The notes below the pieces were generated by a model. The model had not been told where the DNA came from. It was given only the letters and a program-made list of their open reading frames with translations, and did no database searches. Both the position numbers and the translations under genes were made by a program. Below, one piece after another: positions 31,530-41,552 of a stretch of DNA of 64,000 nt (position 1 is the stretch's first letter; every line of letters starts with the position of its first letter). Source of the stretch: Nymphaea colorata (lineage: Eukaryota; Streptophyta; Magnoliopsida; Nymphaeales; Nymphaeaceae); NCBI RefSeq assembly GCF_008831285.2, contig NC_045147.1, positions 15,788,854-15,852,853 on the forward strand. The letters run 5' to 3'.

Positions 31530-34508
31530 AGTAAGTGCATTGGAGTATTCCAATAAAACTTCTTTTGATTTGGATTGGGTCAAAGGTCATGGATCTGAGT
31601 CCGTGTATCTTCAGAGCCTCCTATGCTTAATGTGGTGACAGGAGAAAGAAGTCCACTTCTTTCCAGTAATCTGGTTTAGAATGGGATGAAAATGCCCAAG
31701 GGAGGGAGCATCACCAGGTTCTCTGTAACCAGTTCTGATTCGGATCCAGATCAAGGCTTTACTGAATTCCTCTTAGTATGACACTTCATAATTGGACTTC
31801 AAATTCAGACTCGAACCTGATCTGGACTAACACATAATCATCATATATATAGTCGGTTTGGATTGTTTTGCTATCACTGGAATATCAGATTCGAATTTGT
31901 ATTCACATTGAATTTGAATCTGATCAGTAATCAGGTCCGCTTCCTTTTTTTTTTTTTAACCAGATCCGAATAGACAAATTCAAAAAAATACATTGGTAAT
32001 TGGATATCTATGATCCTTCACATCCTTTGGTCTTGTACGCATGAAACAAATTTTGATCAATAGACCAATCACAACATGCACCAACTAAACGGTCAGTTGA
32101 GCTCCCGTCCTACAGCATGAGCCAACTATCCAATGCTTTGAACCAATAAAACGTATAGTTCCTGGTGTTCTATCAGGTAGTCTATGAACTCTTGTAAAAT
32201 TATGTGGTAGCATGAGAGAGGCAAAAGCCACCCCGTCTTTCTCCTAAGGTTTAGGGCTGCAAGTACTGTCTCGGCGTAGCATTGATCGACACGTGCAGCG
32301 GATTTCCATGGCCTATGCCTATCAGACTCCGTGGAATTCATACCTTTCTCCCCTCAGTACGAAACATAGCTCAGTCCAAGCTGAATACGCAGAGCTGTGG
32401 CCGGGCAAAATGCTAATGTACAAGAGGAATGCCTTTTCTTTTTTTGTTTGTGGGCAGCTGAACATGAATTGGTTAAAGGAAGCAGAGAAGAAGGCCTGAT
32501 TGCACATCCAGTTTGAGAAGTCTTCGGTTTCGGTTGATTGTAGAAAAATTCAAGAAGTGTTTATACATTTTCTGATATTAAAAGGCTTAACGTGTGTTCA
32601 AAACATTTGATAAGATTTTAAGCGGGCAAAGAACCCAGTTAGTCAGGAGAGGTTCACAAAAAGTGTTTACTTTCATATTAAAACATTAAAACTTTGTGGG
32701 AGTTTTTCTTATTTACATACACTTCTTTTGAAAATATAAAATTATATATAAAGTGCACCTGACTCCACCCCCGAGGTTAGTCCGTCCAATTGTACAGACT
32801 GTGTCAGCATTGTAGAACCCACTTCCACCTCTGTGTTCAATTAGATGTGACTACTGTTTTGGAACTTTGAGAAGTGTTATAAGTAGAAAATAATATGGCT
32901 CTGCAACCTATGCATAAATCAAATCGGCTTCAACAATGGCCGGATATTACAAAATTGCATGGCCTTGAAGATAGACCGGACAAGGAACTTTTCTATCATA
33001 CAAGATTGCTCGCCTATTTTGCTGATAGCCACCGTCTTAAAGCTGAAATTCTGGTCGAATGAGCATCTGCCTTGTAAATCTGCCAACTATATTCAGTGTA
33101 ACTATATCCATTACAGGTAGAAGGAATTAAAAATTAACCATGTTATCAAACGTTCAAACTTATGTTCTCTCTCTCTCTCTCAACAACAGATCATAATCTG
33201 GCAGCTGTGGATACAATAGATTGCTGCGCAGAGGCCTATATTCTGTAGCTGAAAATGGAAAGAAGCTAAACAAGCTTTAGTTTTTTAATAGTCCAGACAC
33301 ATGCCAACTCGCCTCTGAGATGAATCTAGACCAAGCTGAGTGGCTCACCAAGCATATGATTTCCATGATCACAGGACCGGGGAAACACCTTTTGAATGAT
33401 TTTGGTTCTCCAGCGTCCAATCCAAACCAGATTTTTTTTAGATTTAGCAGATCATGAGTAGATGTATAATCAAACAGGGATTTGGGAATATGATTTTAAT
33501 GAAAAGGTTCCATTACCGCCTTCACATATAATGCAACACTTAAGAAAAATACTACTCCAGGGCTTCCAAAACAATTGGAAGCTATGGACTAACCAGCGTT
33601 TTCCAACACTTGAGAAAAGTACTACTCCAGAGTCTTCACCATACAGCAATAAAACAGGTAACGACCACCATCTGCAAAATTAGAGGGGAGGAGCCGGAGT
33701 TGCCGCCGGTCAAGACTCAGCAGCAACTCACGTAAACCACGACCAACCAACCATCAAAGGCCAGAGACAGGAGCAACCACCATTAGTTCAGCCGATCAGA
33801 GCAGGGGAGAGCAGCGCATCAAGGTTCCTAAAGAGACGCGGGGGTAGAGAATGGGCTCCCCTGAAAAGGGCGCACAGTAGGAAAGGTGATCCCACCACGC
33901 GAGAGCAGCAGCACACCGGCTAAAAGCAAATTCTTGCATGGGCAGAAGCAACAACACGACACCCAACGAAGATCAGTTCGCCGGGAAGGTGGGGATATGC
34001 TGAACAGTGGGGAGAGGGGCCCTGCGCGTGCCGCCGGGCGGAGGTGGATGGGACCAAGGGAACAAACAAGAAAAACAACCAACAGAGACATGGAAAAGAA
34101 AGATGCAGCACGTCCAAGTGGCCCATCATTCCTTCCCCAACTTTTTTTTTTCTCTTTCTCTCTGCTCTCTCAGCATCGCACTGCGACGGGGCCCCCAAAT
34201 CCTCACGGCCATTTTTTGGGTACAGTGACATTGAATCATTCAAGTGGGCATCAAAAGGATCGCTGTCTTTCTCTTTCTGGTGAGCCCCATCAAAGCGCAC
34301 GCCTGCTCGCCTTGCCTTTTCTGCCACTACCAGGGGAAGGAGGCACAGAGAAAGGTCACTTCCACGTTTCAAAAGAACAACTCCAAGGAAAAGTTGTGAC
34401 AGAATCCAGTCTTGATGATTACTGCCGCTGCTGCGGATAATAGGATAATAGTCTTCGACTACTTACCGCATATGGCCCCTCCACCCTTTTTCCTTCGCAC
34501 TTTTTGCT
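31161..34508. other. Intergenic region including the bHLH 3' UTR
   Basis: No recognisable gene. Contains a long (GA)n tract (31480-31526), AT-rich GAATCTGAAT-like repeats near 31860-31990 and a CT run near 33167-33181. The stretch from about 33.9 kb to 34508 should include the 3' UTR of the minus-strand bHLH gene. Open frames on both strands there (33886-34440) overlap each other and show no domain. Confidence 0.55.
31480..31526. repeat. (GA)n microsatellite
   Basis: About 46 bases of GA repeat. Confidence 0.95.
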
Positions 34509-35615
34509 TTACCAAGGGCTGCCCTCCAAGGCTCTCACCTTGAGCCTCAGAGACCGCAGGTACTGAATCGTCTCGTCCAGGACGGTGGTGGCGTCCTTCC
34601 GAGCTCCCCCTGGAAGAATGCTGCGAAGTATGCCCACCGTCTTCCTTATCTTCTCCCTCCTAATCCTCTTTGCTGCAAATGATTCTCCCGTAGCGAAGGT
34701 GATGTTTTTCTTGGGCATTGAATGTTGAGAAGGCCTTGCGGAGCAGGACTCGGAATCACCTACGCAAGACGAATCTGTTGATTTCGGGGGCTTGTAGGAG
34801 CTTGCTGTATCTGCCATCATCGGTTCCTCATTTGCCCCTTCTTCCTCAACTTTATCGAGCTTCCTCCTCTTCAACTGAGAAGTTGAGCTAGTGAACTCCT
34901 CGTCCCTCTCTTTCCTAGGGTGTCCAGAAACATAGATGGGGGAATGGCCTGTGCTTGCTACTTCATCGTCTTCATCTTCTGAACACAAGAGAGCTTCGAG
35001 ATCTTCTGTATTTTCATGCATCTCATCGGCCTCATTGCCAGCAGAGACTTTACTTTCTCCCCAACAAGTGTCGTCGGATGTATAATTAGCATACCCAGGC
35101 ACGTTGGGCTTGGCAACAGGGCATGTGGGGAGGCTGCAGGATTTTTGGTTAAAATGTTCACGGGTAAGAGGTGGAGACATAGAGTTGATGGAACTGATAA
35201 ACATGCTTCTTTGGCTTCCTGATTGATCGAACACGACGAATTTCTTTTGTGAAGTTGCTGGTGCCAACAAAGGTGCGCCTAAATCAAGCTTTTTGAGTTG
35301 TAAATGGCAATCATAATGGGCAGCAGCTTGGACCCTCTGGCAACCAAATGCTGTTGGAGACTGAAGGGACTGGTTATGGCAATATTTCTGCCAAGGTTGA
35401 AACTGCTCATTTAGAAGTTGACAAGCATCTGCCGCAAATCCATTAATTGGGAGTGGTGGTCGACTCAAATTACAGTAATGGCCGCCATCACCACCAGGAA
35501 AGGTAGTAGCATCAGCCAATCCAAGACCTTGATCAGATGATAAGCCACCATAATTCAATGGAGATAGCTGCAATGGGAAGTGTCCATGTTTTCCCGAACA
35601 GTAGTCCTTTCCCAT
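34509..35615 (-). CDS. SAC51-type atypical bHLH transcription regulator, main CDS, 368 aa
   Basis: The start is taken at 35615 (MGKDYCSGKHGHFPL). An in-frame ATG at 35660 lies inside a predicted leader intron (35630-35745, donor CG|GTAAGA, acceptor TTTCTCCCTAG), so it should be absent from mRNA. The last 60 residues form an atypical bHLH: ESFAAKRIRREKIRK, helix 1 KTVGILRSILPG, the loop, then ATTVLDETIQYLRSLRLKV. The glutamate of the E-box-contacting H-E-R pattern is replaced (AAKR), so canonical E-box binding is unlikely. The middle has acidic patches (EDLEALLCSEDEDDE) and the basic word KRRK. In Arabidopsis, SAC51 and its SACL relatives act downstream of thermospermine to restrain xylem differentiation, and their translation is controlled by a leader uORF. 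The matching uORF is present here (35882-36139). The family call is strong; the exact orthologue is not resolved. Confidence 0.92.
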   Translation of the reverse strand: MGKDYCSGKHGHFPLQLSPLNYGGLSSDQGLGLADATTFPGGDGGHYCNLSRPPLPINGFAADACQLLNEQFQPWQKYCHNQSLQSPTAFGCQRVQAAAHYDCHLQLKKLDLGAPLLAPATSQKKFVVFDQSGSQRSMFISSINSMSPPLTREHFNQKSCSLPTCPVAKPNVPGYANYTSDDTCWGESKVSAGNEADEMHENTEDLEALLCSEDEDDEVASTGHSPIYVSGHPRKERDEEFTSSTSQLKRRKLDKVEEEGANEEPMMADTASSYKPPKSTDSSCVGDSESCSARPSQHSMPKKNITFATGESFAAKRIRREKIRKTVGILRSILPGGARKDATTVLDETIQYLRSLRLKVRALEGSPW

Positions 35616-35629
35616 GAGATATAAAATGA

Positions 35630-35745
35630 CTAGGGAGAAACTGATGCCACTGCATGGCACAATCAGACGAGACGTACGAAGAACGGAAAGATCAAAAACA
35701 CATCGTGGAGAACCTCACGAAGGATGAAGAAAAGAAAAATCTTAC
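35630..35745 (-). other. Predicted 5'-leader intron next to the bHLH start codon (116 bp)
   Basis: On the minus strand the donor is AAACG|GTAAGATTTTT at 35745 and the acceptor is TTTCTCCCTAG|TCATTTT at 35630. Removal leaves 14 bases before the main ATG. Two other AG acceptors lie within 20 bases, so small alternative leaders are possible. Confidence 0.7.
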
Positions 35746-35831
35746 CGTTTTGAAGGGACTGGAACCGGTTGATCTGCCTAAAATTCTTAGAACTCCAGCC
35801 TAATAGAGCTCCTTGGAGGTGCGTGGATTCT

Positions 35832-35840
35832 TTATTGCAT
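35832..35840 (-). CDS. Minimal two-codon uORF (ATG CAA TAA) after the conserved uORF
   Basis: In the spliced bHLH leader, 41 bases after the conserved uORF stop. Such minimal start-stop frames can stall or reset ribosomes. A role here is only inferred, since a 9-base frame arises easily by chance. Confidence 0.3.
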   Translation of the reverse strand: MQ

Positions 35841-35881
35841 GTGCAGACGGGGAAACAGATAATGCTGGATGATCAGCTTTT

Positions 35882-36139
35882 CTACGTCACAGGTTTCAGC
35901 AAATGGCGGAAATACTCGGCCTTCGGATATGAAGAAACAGAAATATGAATATATCAATATCAAAACCATCCACTTGTATCAAGAAAAAATCTTAAGAGAA
36001 AAAAATGGGAATATACCTGGCAGTCTTGAAGAGGTTGAAAACAAGCTATTACTCTAACAATGATGGTTGCACACCCCTGAATCCCACTTTCGTGTTTCAA
36101 TGCTCGAAATCTAGTTTGGCCTGCTGCTTGGCACACCAT
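35882..36139 (-). CDS. Conserved-peptide upstream ORF of the SAC51-type bHLH gene (53 aa, intron-split)
   Basis: Exon parts are 36139-36017 (41 codons) and 35920-35882 (12 codons plus TAG). They are joined across a 96-bp GT-AG intron (donor CAG|GTATAT at 36016, acceptor CCGAAG ending at 35921), phase 0. The peptide starts MVCQAAGQTRFRALKHES, continues through IIVRVIACFQPLQDCQ and ends AEYFRHLLKPVT, for a total of 53 residues. This is the SAC51-family conserved uORF peptide, which in Arabidopsis is also 53 residues with the same end (from memory). It represses main-ORF translation, and thermospermine relieves that repression. The spliced distance from uORF stop to main ATG is about 150 bases. 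Preservation of the whole peptide argues for purifying selection and a working switch. Confidence 0.95.
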
Positions 36140-39100
36140 AACTTCTCCACACTCAAAACTGCCAACTGTCTACCCGTCAACTATCTAAGCACCCAAGCAA
36201 ACAGAAAACTAGCTAAACCAGAGAAACTATTAGAAGACGACAACCACGACCAAAAATTTCTCAAAAGTGGCGTTTAAATGGAACTTTGCAAAGAAAATTA
36301 TGTGGAAACCAAGGCGTAGGTGAACAAGGTTTTAACCAGCAGGCGATATCAGGCGTCCACCAAGGTCTAGGAATATGCAGATGACAGCTTTAGCTTACTC
36401 GGAGGAAAAAACAAGGAGAAGCAAGAAGGTCGGTAGCCATTGGACAAGAAAACTTGAAGACGGGATCAGCCAAAACAGCTAAATCCTACAGTATAACTTT
36501 GCAGTATAAATTCAAGGATATAACTTTCCTAGCCACATCCAGGGATAAGCAAAACCACCACATGCTGCTCTATTTCATCAATTAGCAATGGTGGATTCCT
36601 TGCAAGAATAGCACTCCACTTCAAGTGGCAGCAGATATTCTACTTCTTACGCCAAGAAAGGTAAACGTGTCACCAGAGTGCATGTATGCCAGTAAGGTTG
36701 TATTCCTGCACACCCCAGTAAAAAGAGGCTCAGAGGCTGAAGAGAGAAAAAACAGCTAACAACAAGAGAAACACATCACGCTGCCATTGCATGACATTAT
36801 CCTGCTGGAAAGGCTCCATGGCCTCAGTTGAAACCAATGCTTAACTTTGTGAAACTTATTCAAATCAAATGAAATTTTGTGCAGAATAAAAGGAAAAATA
36901 AAACAGAGAAAGTAACAACCAAGGAATATATGTCAGGATGAAAATGGCAGTTGAGCTCAAAGCTTCTAAGTTCTAACTGAGGATTCAGATTCAGGAGGGG
37001 CATCAGGGATGAGCACGACGACCTTGAAGATCTTAACACAAGTGTGTACAGAAACCTAACCCAACCTTAGCCGACTAATTCTATGCTCGTAATACAAACA
37101 TATTCACATATTAAGTACCAGATGAAGCTACAGCCTACATTGGTCCCTCGTCATCGTTCTCAAAGCCCAAGTTGATATGGACAATCCACCTTGAGATGAT
37201 CGGAAGATGGGACATGAGCTGCATTGCAGCTCTTCTGTACAACAGATGCCCTCTAAGAATTAACGCAGGAACGCAAAACGATCAATGAGATTTGACAGAA
37301 CAACTAGGACTGATTTGAAAGCGTCCTCAGCTTTGCTTAGTCTTCCATGATCACATCGAACAACTAGGTCCTCATGCTTACAGATATAACGTCCTCACTT
37401 CTACAAGAAAAATGAGCAAGGAATCAGATAAAGGAACGGATTCTTCCGCTTGTCCTCGGATGAATATACCTGAAGTAGAAGTCTCGACAGTAAGCAGACT
37501 AAGAAGATTGAGATCCTAAATGCAGGACAAACGGAAAAGATACAACACAAATAAGCCTAACGATTTTTTTTAAAAAAAAAAAAACCTTTGGAAACAGCAG
37601 AACTCGATCAATCATCAAGAAAGGAAGCATTTTTTCATGGCGTTAAAAGACAAATGACAACAGAACCTGCCAAATTAAGGATCCGAAAGATACATCAGAA
37701 AGAAAAGGGAAGGGCCGGAGGTTTTGAAAAGTGTGAAAATGCAGTAATGCACCTAACATAAATAGAAAAGAACATATCACGTACGTGAAGAAAGGCTCAA
37801 ATGCATGCCACAAGTCGAAGCTCCCATTTACGATTCTCAACTATCAAACACAAAAGGTCTGTAATCAACAGGAGAAAAAAAATAACGCCGTTGGATTGGG
37901 ATTGTCAGGGAACACAAAAGGATAAACGGACAACTGTGAACAGTGAGGCAGTAAGAAAATGAAATGATCGAGTTAACTACTTTCACTAAAGCCTGAAATC
38001 TGAAAGCAACCCAAGACACCCAAGCGATTCGAGCATCACGCATCCATCCGTTGCATATCGATGCGAAAGGAGCAAGAATGTTATACGTGCGTAAAATCAA
38101 GATCATTGAAATGTAACAATCCCCAAAACTTGGACAGAAGAAAGACGTTCTGAGAGTTTTATTAGGAAGGGAGCAATATCAGTCGACGACCAGGACGTTA
38201 TGGAACACGTTCTAGACCTTCTCCTCCAAAACAGATCTCAAAACTTAAAACGGCAGCAACGCCCCATGGTGGAGTCTAAACATAAAACAATCAAATAGAT
38301 TGTCCCTCAAAGAAGACAGTGTACAATGGTACCATGCGGTCAGGAAAAGGAGATTTGAACGTACACGAGAGGAAGACAACGTATGAGGCTGACTATATTC
38401 AAGGAGAATAACTAATAGCAAAACTGAAAGCTTTCGTCTCCCCCACCAAGAAGAAGTGTAGGAAACGCAAACGGTAGCTTACGAAACAGAGACTCAGGCG
38501 ATCCAGATGCACGAAGACAAACGAAAAAAGAACGTAAACGAGAGAAACAGAGGTTCTTAGCCACAAAACTGGTAACAGTGAACCGCATAAATCCCCTCTA
38601 ATGCGCATAAATTTTAAGAAGTGGAGAGGAAATAAAGGAAAAATAGGAATAGATTCACAGGCACAGCAGTGGGGAGCCTGTCCATCAATAAGCAAGGCTG
38701 GAAAGCAGAAAATCATGTAGGAAGCAGGCAGAGCACCAAGGATCAAGCTTTGCGTAAGACAAACAAGAGAAGCGCTGAGGAACAGCTTGGACAAACTAGG
38801 CCTCAACAATTTTCCAGGGAAGTATGCACCAACCAAACCTTGATCCAACTGCCCATATATGGAAAAGAATCCAGCAGCAAGCAAAGAAAAGAGAAATTAA
38901 AAACCAGTCGTCGGCCTAATAAACATTAAAGACCTAAGAATCTCACCAGTTTAGAGTGCAAAAGCATAAGGAAATTTTTCAGCAGGCAAACCATTCAGAC
39001 GAAGGGGAGACGGGAAGGCACCACCTTGGAATTGAAAAGAAAGGGAAAGGCGATCAAAAGGAGAAAAAAAAAACTAGAAAAAAGAAAACGCTTTGAGTGC

Positions 39101-39593
39101 AAGCTGCAGCTATCCCACACTGACAAAAGTCTGTCTAGATCTCTGCTTTTAAAAAGGTTAGACACTACCAACGGCGCAAAACAGCAAAAACGGGAAAAAG
39201 TGGGAAACGAAAGAGAAGACGAAGAAAAAAAAAGAGAAGCAAGTTGAAAGAAAAAAGTGGAAAGAGAAGATCCATTTCAGTATACGAGTGAGATACGTCG
39301 GGTGGTCCATGGAAGAGGAGGGCCATAAGCAACAGTCCAGAAAGACCCACCAAGAAAACCAGAACTGAAGAGTGAGGAAGCACAATAACAAAGCATTACT
39401 GGCGGCAGCAGAGAAAGAAGTAACCCCAATCTTTAGCTGGAGAAAGGAAAAGCCCCGACTAAGAACCGAACAGGAGCGGGGAAAGGAGAGCTGAGATCAT
39501 AACTGAACCAAACTCATGCTCCCCACATTCAGACATTACAGAAAGACGAGAACGGAACCCGTCTCTCACATGAAGCAGCGTTGCATATCCTTA
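36140..39593 (-). other. Probable long 5'-leader intron(s) of the bHLH gene
   Basis: No coding sequence recognised on either strand. Several acceptor-like sites (for example TTTCTCTGGTTTAG near 36210) precede the conserved uORF. A donor-like CTG|GTAAGG on the minus strand at 39593 marks a plausible first leader exon upstream. Long intron-bearing leaders are usual in this family. The exact splicing pattern cannot be fixed from sequence alone. Confidence 0.45.
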
Positions 39594-39900
39594 CCAGCCG
39601 AAGAATCTGACTGTGAGGCTACGGAGAGAGAGGGAATGGACGAAGGACGTCGTTGGTGCAGCTTTTAGATTTTCGGAGTGTGGAGAGGGTGAAGCAGAGG
39701 AGAGGGAGTACAAAAGGAAGGGGGAGCGGGTTGCCCGGAGAAGAAGGGAAGAAAAGGAGGGGCAGTAGCAAAATGACGCTCCTGTCCTCCACCCAGAGTG
39801 TCGGCGTCTCCTTTTCTTGCAGAACCCTGCGCTCGACCTGCTCCACCCTCAACTCACAGCCACCACTGGTCCACTGCTACCTACTACTTCCATCAGACCA
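39594..39900 (-). promoter_or_regulatory. Candidate first leader exon and core promoter of the bHLH gene
   Basis: The minus strand is CT-rich here (for example CCATTCCCTCTCTCTCCGTAG), like plant 5' leaders, and ends in a strong donor, GGCTG|GTAAGG, at 39593. It is GC-richer than the AT-rich sequence beyond 39.9 kb. The transcription start is not determined. Confidence 0.4.
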
Positions 39901-40319
39901 CCTGCGTCCGATTTTCATCTAGAAAGATTTTAGGAATTTTAGATGTGGAATACATTAAGGAAGAAAATTGCTATGCTTAATATCGTCACTATTGCTATCA
40001 AAAATCAATGAATTCAGTAATTGCAAGATTCATATTGGCGAGGGTACCGAGAAAAGGAGCAGGTCTTAGTTGTTGGCCAAAAAATGACATGGTTATTTTG
40101 TTTAAAGTTTATTTTTTAAGGACATTTCATTGAAGAAAAACAAGTAAAAAAAAGTGATTGACAATTTAGTATGTTATGTAGATATTTTTCTAGTGTTTTT
40201 TCGCTCAATTGACTATTATGATAAATCAAACAGCTTTCAAAAGTCAGTTTTTTAGTCTAAGGACATGAATCAAAATGGCTAACAATGGCATAATCTACCT
40301 TTTTCAAAACAAAAGCATA

Positions 40320-40341
40320 TAATAATAATAATAATAATAAT
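40320..40341. repeat. (AAT)n microsatellite
   Basis: About seven AAT units. Confidence 0.9.
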
Positions 40342-41535
40342 ACATATCGTGTGACTGGTGAGATTGATCTGTAAATCGAATGAATTTTTGCCACCGACTT
40401 CCATTGGAATTGCCAATCTTTAATAACATTAAGCGATTAAAATGATTTTCAAACGTTGTTAAAGCTAGCTATCAGATGCTGATTCCAAGTTTTTTTTTTT
40501 TTTCTAACCTTGAAATCCCTATGGTTATCCTAGTTTTATTTCCAATCACAAGTTATGCTCAGCTAGTAACATAACCTCGCATTGTCCAGTGTCTAGTGGG
40601 TGGGTACAACCCATCCATGTTGTTTGATGCTTGAATCCAAGCTGGGATTCAAATGGATCTAAGGTTAATTCTTTCTTCCTTTTTTAATAAACAAGCTAGG
40701 GTTAGGCATGCAGTACTTTGTCATAAATTAATTAACTACCAATAAGAAGTACAAAATGAAAATCTCCCCAAAATGAATAGTACAGAGAATCCAATGAGTC
40801 TATTCATGAACTTTCTAAAGCTAACCAACTATTTTTGAAATCCAATGGATCTTGAATATGCTCGTTTCTGTCCTTCCAAATGTTCTAAGAAATAATCTGG
40901 AAAAGATGAATTCAAGGCATTATTTTGGAAACTTCTCTGTTTGATTAGAGCATTACCAGGCTAACAATGTCGCCACAAAAGAAAAAGTGCCAATGGGCTT
41001 CAAGGGGGGCAAATGGTGCAGGCAGGTAGGGTTTTAAGTAGCTAAAAGAGTCGCCAAGCGTCATCATGGTTTCTTTGTGTAAGACCTGAGGAAAGCAAGA
41101 TGAGAATCATTGTCTTCTATATTGTGTGCAAGAAATGAAACAAAAATATGTGACTCATTCTCAGTTTGGTTAAAGATAAGAGGCCAAGGCTGCATTAGCA
41201 AATTCTATTTAATTTCTTAAACTATAAGATATAGAAACAATGTAGCTTGCTTCCATTAGAAACCCACTTAAAGTTAATTATTGCTTGTAGATTGTTTCTC
41301 TCTGGACAACATGTCATGTCATAGATGAGTCTGGTCTTTATCCAAATTTCACAATCCAATTCCCCTTCCAAGGGTTTTGGAGCTCTCCAAGTACAGATTT
41401 CAATTGTAATTCCTATCTAACCTTACATGTTCATGTCATCGATGGATAGCCTCTTTTTTTTGGTAGGAGGAATAGTAGGAGTTTGGCTTTCAGTTGAGCA
41501 GTAAGATGAAATACTCTTTATGGTATCAATAGTTT

Positions 41536-41552
41536 GTAGTAGTAGTAGTAGT
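41536..41552. repeat. (AGT)n microsatellite
   Basis: About six AGT units; short. Confidence 0.8.

Noticed and set aside
33886-34440. 184-codon plus-strand open frame and 150-codon minus-strand frame
   Set aside because: Both lie in the likely 3' UTR of the bHLH gene, overlap each other, and have no domain or conserved word.
35616-35660. Longer bHLH start giving MPCSGISFSLVILYL
   Set aside because: These codons fall in a predicted leader intron with good splice sites. The family-like N-terminus begins at MGKDY (35615).
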